64,000 nt of DNA from Channa striata. Taxonomy: Eukaryota; Chordata; Actinopteri; Anabantiformes; Channidae. The notes under the pieces were generated by a model, which worked only from the letters and a program-made list of their open reading frames with translations, searched no databases and was not told the origin of the DNA. Below, in pieces: positions 1 to 10,031 of the stretch; position 1 is the stretch's first letter, and each line of letters begins with the position of its first letter. A program made the position numbers and the translations under genes. The stretch spans positions 9,615,203 to 9,679,202 of the forward strand of contig CM065189.1 of assembly GCA_033026295.1 (NCBI GenBank), in the 5' to 3' direction.

Positions 1-169
1 CTACAAGTTAAGTCACCGAGTCACTTTCAGGTCCCATAAGTAACAAGACGCCTCTAATGTGCCATGGCTTGTTTAACACTGGACACAACGCATTAAAAAG
101 TTTAGCTATTTAAAGATACACTTACTTACATCTCTCCCTCTTTTTCTCTGTCAACTCCTCTTTTGCTAG

Positions 170-242
170 ACTTGGATCGCACGTGGTCAGCCCAAATCTT
201 TTTGGATCTCCGGATTCTTCTTCCCTCAGGGCTTTCTTACTG
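170..242 (+). CDS. dnah6: dynein heavy chain exon (fourth from last)
   Basis: The exon opens after a pyrimidine tract ending TTTTGCTAG and closes at a GTAAAA donor. It reads TWIARGQPKSFWISGFFFPQ followed by GFLT plus a split glycine. The WISGFFFPQGFLTG block is diagnostic of the dynein heavy chain C-terminal domain. It has no start codon because it is internal to the gene. Confidence 0.8.
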
Positions 243-1754
243 GTAAAACACTGCATGGCCAAAATGTTTTTCGTGATTTTAATGAACCATAGCAGCAAAT
301 TAGATAAGCAGAAGTAGAATAAGCTTTTATGATCACTCTAACCATGACTCCAAGTATAGATAAAACATTTATTTTTTAAAAACTCACCAGCACGCTTAGT
401 TGAGATGTGTGTTTCTGGTCTCATGTGCCTGTAGGGGTGCTTCAGAATCACGCCAGGCTTTACAATTTGCCCATTGATGAGCTGAACTTCCGCTTCCAAG
501 TGTTGCCAGCATATAGAGACCAGGTAGCGGTCTGTGAGGCTCTACGCTCTCTGCCCGGCAGTGCACAACTGCCCATGGATGAAGAGGTACTGCAGTGAGG
601 GTCGACGCTTGATGACTCTGATAAGCTTTGTCTTTCTATTTTCCATGCGTCTTTTTAATATAGGACGTGCTGTAAGGCTGTAGAGGTTAAGGTAGCTGTA
701 CACAGCCTGGGGCCACTTTTGCTTGTTATTTCCCAAGTTCCCCTCCTGTTTTTTGATGTATTTCTTTATGTGTCATATGTAATTGGGGTATAAATTGCCC
801 CAGAAAAAAATTTTGATAATTTTGAGGGTTAATGCCAAGTAAGAAGAAATCATATTTGTCCAGAAAGGGTTTATCAAATAATCAAATGTGGGGTAACAAT
901 CTACTTTGAAAAAACGAGAGGCAATGATCATCTCCATCTTACAGTTACCCGACCCAAAGGACGGCGTGCTCGTGCACGGCATGTTCATGGATGCCAGTCG
1001 TTGGGACGATGACAACATGGTGATCGAAGACGCGCTGCCTCGTGTGATGAATGCCATGCTGCCAGTGGTGCACTTTGAGCCTCAGCTGAATTATGTGCCC
1101 GAGCCCGACCTCTATCACGCTCCTCTGTACAAGACCTCAGCTAGAGCTGGGACTCTGTCCACCACCGGTAAAAACCAAACCGTTCAGACATCTCCCTTCA
1201 CTTTAGGGTTTTTAATTTCAAACATTTCACGTTTTACTGGCCCCTGTTTCTAGCTAGTAAACATCATGATGTTTTTGTGGGCAGTGTAGCTGGAGAGAGA
1301 ATACTTTCCTGAACACACTGGCTTCTGTTTTAAGAATGGCTAAAGAAAATATGAGCCTACCTCCCCTTTTGGGAGGATATGTAACCTGATATACCATCAT
1401 CAAATAGTCAGACATCATCAAACTTTTTCTTTAGCACTTTTTGGAAAGTTCCTTGGTAGTGGCGTTGGGGAGTTATTACCTGACCACACGATAATTAACT
1501 TCAACTTTAGCTTCAGCAGAGGGTAATGGGGACATGAATAAATGAGGGAAATGTTTGGTGTTATGGGTGTACAGAGATGGTCCTCCTAACACTAAGCATT
1601 GTAAACAGTATTTATTTGGATTCATACCCTTCATGTCTATCTCCCTGCAGGACACTCAACTAACTTTGTTGTGACGGTTCTACTTCCCTCCAACCGACAC
1701 AGCGACTATTGGATATCAAAAGCATCTGCTCTCCTGTGCCAGTTGGATAATTAA
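170..1754 (+). CDS. dnah6: axonemal dynein heavy chain, C-terminal end (four last exons)
   Basis: This is the 3' end of an inner-arm axonemal dynein heavy chain, the ATP-driven motor of cilia and flagella. Four exons (170-242, 435-586, 945-1167, 1651-1754) join in frame through GT-AG introns to give 183 residues and a TAA stop. The order is WISGFFFPQGFLTG, then GVLQNHARLYNLPIDEL, then DGVLVHGMFMDASRWDD, then PLYKTSARAGTLSTTG, then HSTNFVVTVLLPS and a LLCQLDN C-terminus. These are hallmarks of the C-terminal domain of dynein heavy chains, and the details fit DNAH6 best from memory of the family. DNAH3, 7 and 12 are close alternatives. The rest of the gene, including the AAA ring, lies left of the window. 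It converges tail-to-tail with the receptor gene at 9435. The family call is near certain; the paralogue is about 65% sure. Confidence 0.85.
435..586 (+). CDS. dnah6: dynein heavy chain exon (third from last)
   Basis: The acceptor is CCTGTAG and the donor is GAAGAG|GTACTG. The exon completes the glycine split at 242 and reads VLQNHARLYNLPIDELNF, continuing to LPMDEE at phase 0. It continues the dynein frame from 242 and into 945. Confidence 0.85.
945..1167 (+). CDS. dnah6: dynein heavy chain exon (second from last)
   Basis: The acceptor is CTTACAG and the donor is CCACCG|GTAAAA. The exon encodes LPDPKDGVLVHGMFMDASRW, the usual HFEPQ stretch and KTSARAGTLSTT plus the first base of a glycine codon. 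It is highly conserved in single-headed inner-arm dyneins. Confidence 0.88.
1651..1754 (+). CDS. dnah6: dynein heavy chain terminal exon with stop
   Basis: After a CTCCCTGCAG acceptor the exon completes the split glycine and reads HSTNFVVTVLLPSNRHSDYW, then ISKASALLCQLDN and TAA at 1752-1754. It is too short to stand out as an open frame and was found by following phase from the exon ending at 1167. An AATAAA lies about 100 bases downstream. Confidence 0.85.
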
Positions 1755-1850
1755 GTTTTACTCAAGGACAGAAAGTAATTTTAAACCTGACAGCAACTTA
1801 TGCTTCGGTGCACTACCTTGAATAAGCATTGTATCTTTTGTGGAATTATT

Positions 1851-1856
1851 AATAAA
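1851..1856 (+). terminator. polyadenylation signal of the dynein gene
   Basis: An AATAAA hexamer lies 97 bases after the dynein stop codon, in a T-rich context followed by a GT/T-rich stretch. It is the expected position for 3' end formation. Confidence 0.6.
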
Positions 1857-1859
1857 AGT

Positions 1860-2640
1860 TTTCACTGTCACAATTCATGCTGCTAGTGCACTTACTTCAC
1901 ATACATGTACTACACCTGATTGAACTTTCTGCTTCTGTCAATCTAATATCATATCTTATGCAAGTTTTATCCTGCCGACACTTGATAAGAGCCTTAAAGT
2001 AGAATTAGATCTTCAAATATGAGACATTACATCTCCACAGTGTTAACAACATCCAACAGACTTCCATACTAAGGAGTTCTACTCACGCTAAGCATTAAGT
2101 CGATGAATAAATGTTCTTATTGAAATTTACTGTACGCATACACTGTGGCCTTGGCACATAAGAAGCCGGAGGGATTGTCAGCAGAATATTTACAGCCGAT
2201 CAATGAAAAGAGATTAGTAGACACATTGATGTTAATGGTTCACAAAAGAAAAAAACGAATAGGTAAGAGAGAAGTGAAGAAGCGATGATCATGGAATGAT
2301 GAAATGTTTCCGCCACCGCCCCCACACACATCACCAGTGTATCTGTGTTACTTAGGGCATGTAGTGCTCTCACACATGAAATATAGCACAATTAGGGCAC
2401 CCACTGTAGCACTGGAGTAGGATGCAGACACTCTCAATCTCAAGTTATATCCTCCACACCTCACTGCTCAACTGATGCCAAGGAAGAATGAGCATATTCA
2501 AACATTAAAGGGAAAAGAAAAATTGCAGTTATAAATGCTCAAGTTGACGTAAAAAAGATTGCAGTCACCTTATAAACCACTTGGTCAGAGCAGTTTTATA
2601 TTTATTTCACAAACGTGAGATAAATGTCAAGATCTCAGTC
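1860..2640. other. intergenic, nothing recognised
   Basis: AT-rich DNA downstream of the dynein gene. I see no coding exon, RNA gene or repeat family here. Confidence 0.5.
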
Positions 2641-2668
2641 AAAAAGAGCGACTCACCTTTGACATGCG

Positions 2669-2987
2669 GTGGAACGGGAGATTCCACCGCAGATGTGGGT
2701 TGATATTATATCGTCACAGATCAAAAGCTCTAGCGAATGTCCCCAAGCTCCTTACGGCGTGTATGCCCAAAAAGTTAAGGCAGTCCTGGAGGCAAAACAT
2801 GGTCTAAGCACAGTGTACCTAATTAAGTGGCTGGTGGGTGTATACAGTCTCATTTACTCCTAATCTCAAGGACGTTATTACACATAACTGATCTCTCTTT
2901 TTTTTGTGCAGGTTTTGTACAAAAGAGGCGAGAAGGTTTGAGAACTTACCCATTGGTTATTATCAGCTTCATGCAGATTTAAACAAA
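2669..2987 (+). other. possible exon pair or gene remnant of unknown identity
   Basis: An open frame from 2669 reads smoothly as protein (APYGVYAQKVKAVLEAKHG, then LSTVYLIKWL) up to a possible donor CTG|GTGGGT at about 2834. A T-rich tract ending TTTTTTTGTGCAG precedes 2912. After it, a frame reads RRFENLPIGYYQLHADLNK and stops at a possible donor AAA|GTAGGT at 2987. The sequence looks like real protein, but I do not recognise the family. The segments may instead be one continuous frame broken by an indel (LYKRGEKV then FENLPIGYYQL), which would suit a pseudogene or a domesticated or decayed transposon protein. No start, stop or promoter is assigned. Confidence 0.3.
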
Positions 2988-2989
2988 GT

Positions 2990-4630
2990 AGGTTCTAATT
3001 TAGCTTTTTCTACTCTGAAATGTTTTTGTTGCATTCTGAATGCACAGTGATCTAGTTCACTTGATTTCCGTTTGAATTTAGTTTTGGCTCGAACTAGTGC
3101 ATGCACAATGACGGCACACACAGCTTCACACATGAATTATTATCTGCAGCTCTTGTATCATCAACAGCAACATTCACTGACCTCCTCTTTTTTTAAACTT
3201 CCCTCTGATCCTTTTACGAGCCACGTTTATGCACTATGAATCACTATGAATATACTGTATTATTGTTAAGATTGGAATCATAATGAAGAGGGTGGAAAAG
3301 GATTTAAGGAGCAAATAAGATTACATGCCCCAGTCACTCTTAAACCAGATTAACAATGTTTTAACATCCCACACGCACTTTCATCCCTGTGGATTAAGTC
3401 AGAGGGATGAGGACATGGCGGATGTCTGAAACAGATGGGTCCAAAGGAAAATTGAGTTCTTTGAATTTTTTTTTTATTTGATTTTTAATGTTGGAGTGGG
3501 TTGGGGACATAATAAAAGAGAGTGTGTTATTGTGATGTAAAGCACGAGTAGTTGATGACAACAGCATCGGGACAACAAAGACAGCTGTTGACACGAATAT
3601 TTGACGTCCAATTGACACCTCAGTAATAACAAAAAGCACAGATTGATACCCCGTCGGGTTTGTGCTCTAACTGGAGTGATGAGTAATTTGGTTTAATCGT
3701 GCTGACAACAGTTATTTGAGCTGAACAGAAAATGTGTGATTACCCAGTGTTTGCTTACACCAGATTAGACGGTGTAGGTCAGGCAGGTTATTCGGCGCCA
3801 AATGATTTCATTAAAAGTTTCACCACAGCGGTGACTTTCAGGTTACGACTCATTTATTTCCCACTGCCTTGAATCCCATATAAAGGAATGTTTAAAAATT
3901 GTGGATTTACCTTTAGAAAAATCTAACTGGCTCCTAGATGGCTGTTCCCCATGTTTTCCTGTGTTTAGGATTATTTAAATCTCAGCAAAAATATGACACG
4001 TCTTTCTTCAACAGATTCAGGATGTACTGTGTGTATGCCATGATTAATAATAATCCCCCCAAAATCCAGTCTACCGTATATATGAATTTAAGTTCTGTTC
4101 TTAAAACATCATGATTCAGACTCTTACCATAAACAGCTTACAGATCCAAATGAACAGTATCTCAGGCTGTGACCCCACAGGAGCCTCATATCGCTGCCAC
4201 GCTGAGACATAAAGTCACTTGTACTCTGAACACCAGAGAGGTGTGAATGTGTATTTAATTATTCTACAAGGTAAACAGCCATTTTCATCTCTCACTAACT
4301 GCATAAATTGCAGAGAACTATTCCGGCTGACGTGCACCGACCGTGCCACCAAACAGAGCAAACATTATTCACCAGACTTACGTAAGCTCAGACGATCTGT
4401 TCCACCTCAGGTCCAGAGCAGTGGACCAACTGGGACAGACTGTGGGGAAGGGTGGAGTGGGGACACTGACTCTGTCCCTTCAGCCTGTTGGCTAATGGCA
4501 GGATTGTGAGTTTGTTTGTGCGTTTGCGTGGTGGGATGCACATCTGTCTGTCTGTCTGCGTGTGGTTAGGCCTCGGAATAGATTTGACCAATTCTCACAA
4601 GTCATCACTCTGCTGCACACGGCAATGTGT

Positions 4631-4679
<49 letters not shown>

Positions 4680-5125
4680 TGTGAGCTGCCAAATGTCCTG
4701 GCTGATATCACAGGTGTTAGGGAGATTGGAACCACCCTGATGTGGTCTAGCTCACACATTTATTCCTGCTGGGAAATGAGGAAGGTTGCTGAGCCTTGGT
4801 GTCCACATGTCCTCATATCTGAGCTCAGGTTAACCTACAGCACCAGCTCTGGGTGCAGAGAAGCACGTGACAGGAAACCTCTGATTTAAAGTATATGAAA
4901 TGTGGCAAATTAATATTCCTCTGCAAAAACATGAGGCAGTGATGGAACAGGGAAATATGACAGTTCTTGCTGATCAATCAAACCAACCGCAAAAAAAGTG
5001 ATCAATATAGAGAGCTGCCGGGTTTCATAAATCAACACATGCTGAGCTCAGGTGTTGACGTTTCTATTAAACAGCCATTTTGCTACAGAAACGTGTTGAC
5101 AAAAACACAGAATTTTGCATGAGAG
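2990..5125. other. intergenic, one microsatellite
   Basis: No gene is recognised. The stretch holds the (TG)n at 4634 and otherwise unremarkable AT-rich sequence. Confidence 0.5.
4634..4678. repeat. (TG)n microsatellite
   Basis: About 22 uninterrupted TG units. The long valine/cysteine frame over it is an artefact of the repeat. Confidence 0.97.
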
Positions 5126-5129
5126 TTAG

Positions 5130-5260
5130 ATGTAACCTTAAGTAAAAGTACAAATATACAAACACTAATGTAAAATTAAAAGTACCCTATGACATTTCTA
5201 CTTAAGTAAAAGTCAGTAAGTACATGATTTATATTTTACTCAAAGTTTTTAAAAGCAGTA
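5130..5260. repeat. teleost dispersed repeat, ACTTAAGTAAAAGTA type
   Basis: Contains CTTAAGTAAAAGTACAAATA and a second ACTTAAGTAAAAGTCAGTAA, the core of a very common fish dispersed repeat (probably a non-autonomous DNA element). The edges are not clear. Confidence 0.55.
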
Positions 5261-6336
5261 TAAATGATTTTAGGCCAAAAATGCACAAAGAAAAAATTAA
5301 AATTTTACAAACTTTTAAGCTGAAAACAAAGCAATGTTTCTTTCACCCGAAGTCAAATGAGCATTTCCTGTTTTTAGTTAGTGTCACATTTTATGTAACT
5401 GTGTTGTACGTGAACATCATGATTAACCAGAGGCGTCAGATGACAAGCTGTCATTATCCCGCTTGTCCACTGAGCCTGACTCCAGCAATCCCGTTATCAC
5501 GGATTCACTTCAAGAAAAGAACAAGAACAATCGGACAACTTTGGTGGTGTATTATTTAGTGAATTAACATGTCACCCGCTCAAATGCCAGCAATTAGCAC
5601 ATTTTTCCCTTTATTTTTCTCAAAATAGTCATGTACACTGATCTTTTTGTACACCCTTCAAAGGAAGATAGATCAAACTCGAAGAAAGGCAAATACCACA
5701 AAGAAATACACTGAAGTTGACCAAAATACAACACTGGTTATTAAAAAGAACAAAGAGCCTGTCACACCCGCATTTGAAATGTCCTTTCAATATTGACAAC
5801 ACAGTTTCACATCTGCAGCGCGGAGCTAGTCGTGTGGTGTCTTCAACATAGTTTGACTTTTGAATTGCAGAATGTCTTTTACCCCGGATGCTCGTCATAG
5901 TTTCATTACACGTCATTCTGAAATATTCGGAACATGACATGATCACACTTTAGTCTCTTATACAGTTCATATTCTCCAACACGTGTCACCGATCAAGGTT
6001 TTGCAGTGACCCTTATCATATATTGCACAGTGTAGTTTCTTGATTAGCAGACACCGGCGTTATATATTTTGACAGGCGAAATAACAAATCCAGCGCGTGT
6101 TCTGTCGGAAACAGCTTTCTAAACGTGTGTGCTCAGCGTTTCATTTGCACTTGTAATAACCCTTGAAAGTAAAAAAAAAATGCAGTGGAGTGACTTCCAT
6201 TATGTTTGTTGTGTTTAAACTCAAAATCTGGCCTGACGTACTGTATAGAAAACAGGGGGTGATTATATTTTAAAATCATATTAAAAACTAATATTGTTCA
6301 CACAGCAAGTACTGGAAAACGTGGGATGTACATAGA
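5261..6336. other. intergenic, nothing recognised
   Basis: Open frames here have no family features and AT-rich composition. No gene is supported. Confidence 0.45.
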
Positions 6337-6337
6337 T

Positions 6338-6890
6338 CAGCCATAACATTATGATCATCTGCCTAATATTAGGTAGGTCCCCCTCTTACCGCCGGTGCTG
6401 TATCCTGCTGGAGGAGGTCACTAATGTTTAGGTATGTGGCACATGTCGAAGTAACATCTACAACAAGCAACGGCAGCACGTCTGTCCATAGTGCGTCCCA
6501 GGGGTGTGACAATCTATTGATCCTGATCAATGAATTATTAGCAGTTGATGGATTAAATACACTGATCTGATGTCATCAACGCAAAATGCCTGGACTGAGG
6601 CACAAATCCAAACGAGGGATGACGATCACATCGGTTATGTTCCTCTGTGAGGTTCTGATCACCCACAGGAGATGCAGTTTTGAGATGCTCTGACTCGGTC
6701 ATTTAGCCGTCACAGTTTAGCCCTTATCAAAGATCCTCAAATCCTTTCGCCTGCCCAAGTGTTTTGCTTCCAGGACAAAGTGTTCACTTTCTGCCTAATA
6801 TGTCTCACCCACATCCGGCTGCCATTGTGACAAAATACAACGTAACGTAATTCACTTCACTTCACATCAGTGCTCATACTGATATGGGAG
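6338..6890 (-). mobile_element. decayed Tc1-like DNA transposon
   Basis: The left end reads CAGCCATAACATTATGATCA, a known end of a widespread fish transposon, and a TAGGTAGGTCCCCCTCTTACC stretch follows it. The minus strand of about 6665-6780 is a broken version of the transposase N-terminal helix-turn-helix (FDKG, then SQSISK), with in-frame stops. The middle of the gene is missing, so this is an internally deleted, inactive copy. Confidence 0.7.
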
Positions 6891-8212
6891 ATCAGTGTTT
6901 CAGCCAACACCGGCTTCATCTTTTGACATGGTGCCAAAGATATTCAAAGGGTTGGCAGATATTTGTCCGCACATGGCCACTTGATGAGAACATGAAATCA
7001 TTTTTTGTTTCTATTTCCGCAGCAGTCGAATAGTGAGCGGTGTGTCGTTGTTGTCTGGACGCCTCTTTGGTTCCTGGTAATATTTCACTTTACACGGTGA
7101 AGTGCTACGTCTAAGACATGTGTGAGTTCTGGTGCAGACATAAAAGTGAGAATTTACATCTTGTGTACTGCTGACAATCGGGGGACAAAGGGTCATCCTG
7201 TAATCCACGTTGCATGTTGACGCTAGACATTAGAGAAGAAAGTGTTTGCTTTTCACTGAGTATTAGAGAGTAAAGACACAAAGCAGTCAGCACTGCAAAA
7301 CACACGTAAGTACCAAACTCATCTCTACGTATAAAAATAACTCACAAAGACTAATATGGTCGGTCAATTGTTATTTGTTATGGTCTTTCTTCATCCTTGT
7401 CTAACAAACGCACAACTCAGATTAACACTAACTTACTTTCAAAAGATAAAGTTATTGTGAATGAAAGTAAGTGATTTACGTACAGTGTATCACATGGTAA
7501 CCACGCTAAATATACTATTTAGCTAAAGGGATGGAGGCAAAGAGTTTTTTGAGGGACGTCCTCTCAAGTGACTTCATGGCTTAAAAGAAACTTTCACATT
7601 TGTAGACGCTGGATCTGAATCTGAACTGTACATGAGACAAATGAGGAGCAAAGACAGGAAGGGCAAGGAAGCACTGAGGAGAAAGGAAGCTGTACATACA
7701 GCGTGTAAAAAAAATGCACAATTCATAATTTCAAAGCAGAAAAAAGCACATTTTTTCAGTTTCTCAAATTTAAGAATTTGTTTCTCTTTGCCTCATAATT
7801 GATAGTAAACTGCCAAGTCAAATGCCACCAAGGAGCAATTATCAGTTATGAGTTATATACTCAGCGAGTTTGCTGAGAAAAGTCGAACACAGAATTCCAT
7901 TTGTCTTTATGTGTTTCTTGTGTTTGGCGTAACTGCAGAAGACATTAGGAAAGAGGCAGGAGTGTGAACGTGAAGTCTGATGAGATGTAAAGCCCAGGTG
8001 TTGGCAGGTAAATGATGTGGTGCAGCAGATAAAGATGAAAAGTGCCTCACTGTGACTTTCCTCATCATTACGTACAGGATGTCGCCTCCGTCTCCTGCGA
8101 GGCGCAGTCAGTGCACACTGGTACCTTAAAATGACAAACCCACATACCTCTAAAATAAATCACCCCTAAATATCCAGAAATTACTCACAAACAGGAGGAA
8201 ATGTTTGGTTCT
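6891..8212. other. intergenic, nothing recognised
   Basis: No exon, RNA gene or clear repeat is seen between the transposon remnant and the MITE. Confidence 0.45.
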
Positions 8213-8214
8213 GA

Positions 8215-9278
8215 GGTTGGGCTGGGCGATATGACCAAAAATATTATTACTTTTTAAAAATATCTATCCACATATGTATGTTATACTGTTTATGAAGAAA
8301 ACCGTACACTTCGCAAATTTGTTAGACGTCGAGTTTAAATACTCTATATGCAGCTTTCTGCTAATAGATGTACCTTACTCAAGGCTTTTAGCAGAAAGTT
8401 GAATCATTTATTAATAATGTATATATGTAGACTCTATGAATACTTGCTTTCGCATAACTGCCAACGGTACTATGCAGCCCAGTGTGATACAGTTATTTTT
8501 CTGAAGCTACTTGATCCACTTTCTTAAAATTGCCTTAAAATATGACCTTCATCAAATTAAAAAAGCCAAGAACAAATAAAAACAGAAGCTGACCTGCAGA
8601 ATGTGGCAACTGAACCTGGCGTGACTGGATCCTCGTCACTCCACCGTATTTCCGTGAGCTACATTGACACTCAGTCCTACTCAGGCAGCTGATGTGCGTC
8701 CGTGACAGCTGGAACGAGGAGATACCAGCCTTTTGTGAACGCAGCGTTTAGCGCAGCTTAAAATGCGACGCTGCTTGTCATCTTGTAATGAGAAGTCGCA
8801 TCAGAGTTTGGCACATTTTGCCAATATGAGTCACTTGTGTGTTTACCGGGACATCTGTCTATAATCAGCAGGACGGATTCTGGGCAGTGAAGCAATTTTG
8901 GCACCATAGTACTGCAACTTCCACGTTGAGCACATGACACTTACTGACCCAAACACACTTTTTTCCCATTTTGAACATGAAATGCTAAATAATAAATTGC
9001 ATTTTTGAAATCAGAATTTGATTAAATATGTCTAAAATTCTAAGTCTAAAAGATGACTTTATTCTATCCTTAGTCATATGTGCATGTTGTATGTGTCCAA
9101 AAATGCTGAAGTGTGAGGATCATCCAGGTCATTTTTTGGCTGCATGATTGTGTCGCAGAGTTGATTCAGATGAAGAACATTTATTGATCTAAAATGACTC
9201 ATCGGTTTATCATCTGTACATCTGAGGGACTTTTATCGCAATACTTACTGAGATGGTTTTTATCGCCCAGCCCTAACC
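8215..9278. mobile_element. MITE-like element with GGGCTGGGCGATA termini
   Basis: The ends form terminal inverted repeats: GGTTGGGCTGGGCGATA at 8215 and TATCGCCCAGCCCTAACC at 9261-9278, matching except for one base gap. The 1.06-kb interior has no transposase frame. It contains an internal hairpin (8350-8400), in which CTTTCTGCTAA is mirrored by TTAGCAGAAAG. Such termini are typical of non-autonomous fish DNA transposons. It ends 157 bases from the receptor stop codon, so it probably lies in that gene's 3' UTR or just beyond. Confidence 0.7.
9180..9185 (-). terminator. candidate polyadenylation signal of the alpha8-type receptor gene
   Basis: TTTATT on the plus strand reads AATAAA on the minus strand, 250 bases past the receptor stop codon. 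It lies inside the MITE, so the 3' end may use transposon sequence. Inferred, without transcript data. Confidence 0.35.
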
Positions 9279-9434
9279 TGAAGCCCCGTGATTTGTAACA
9301 ACACTTAAAATGTCAGGACCTTGTTACTTCACGTAGTAGCAGGGAGGCTTGTGCGTCACAGTTCTAGATGTGTCAGGATTTACAGTGTTAGCGTTACCTC
9401 TGCTTTTGCATCTCACAGAGGGAAGAGACGGGCC

Positions 9435-10031
9435 TTATGTGAAGTCTTTGGACACGGCCTCAATGAAATTGGGAGCTGACATGAGGATGGTGAAGGTGCA
9501 GATGATGGAGAAGAGCGAGAAGGCCACCAGGCACAACCTATCCACCACCGCCGCTGCAAACTTCCACTCGCTGCAGATGGCCTCTCCCTCGTCCTGCTCC
9601 CGGAAGCGCCTGGCGATGTAGTGCACTTCCTCCAGGATCTGGGAAATTTCCGGAATCTGCTCCAGCAGCAGAGTCTGTCGCGTCTGCTCCGGGTGCATGT
9701 CGTGCGGCGAGGAGCTGCTCAGGTGGGAGCCTCCTCCACCGCCGCACACCACCACGCCGGATTCACTGCTCGGCGGAAAGGAAGGGTTGTCTGTGCCCAT
9801 TGAGTGATAGCCAAAGTACAGATTCATGTTCCCGTTGGTCGTGGTCGGCTGCGTGGACGCCTGGCCTGGGATGGTGCTCATCTGAATGCTGCTGGTGCTG
9901 GTGTGGTGAGCGGGAGGGTGGGTGTATTTGTAGGTCCCAGGCGTACTTGAGCTCACAGCTGTTTTGCTTTCTTCTCCAGGCTTCTTCATGCGCAGAAACC
10001 AGGCGCACCAGTTAAGGAGGATGACTCGAAC
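9435..10031 (-). CDS. chrna8: alpha8-type receptor exon 10 (cytoplasmic loop, M4, stop)
   Basis: 597 nt encoding residues 333-530 and the stop. It begins VRVILLNWCAWFLRMKKPGE. A poorly conserved cytoplasmic loop follows, rich in Ser, Thr and Pro, with a VVVCGGGGGSHLSSSS stretch. The amphipathic MA helix comes next (IPEISQILEEVHYIARRFRE), then SEWKFAAAVVDRLCL, M4 and the conserved end IEAVSKDFT. Acceptor TTATCCAG. Confidence 0.93.
   Translation of the reverse strand, partial: VRVILLNWCAWFLRMKKPGEESKTAVSSSTPGTYKYTHPPAHHTSTSSIQMSTIPGQASTQPTTTNGNMNLYFGYHSMGTDNPSFPPSSESGVVVCGGGGGSHLSSSSPHDMHPEQTRQTLLLEQIPEISQILEEVHYIARRFREQDEGEAICSEWKFAAAVVDRLCLVAFSLFSIICTFTILMSAPNFIEAVSKDFT

Noticed and set aside
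4488..4889. Open frame rich in Val-Cys
   Set aside because: Translation of the (TG)n microsatellite; no family features.
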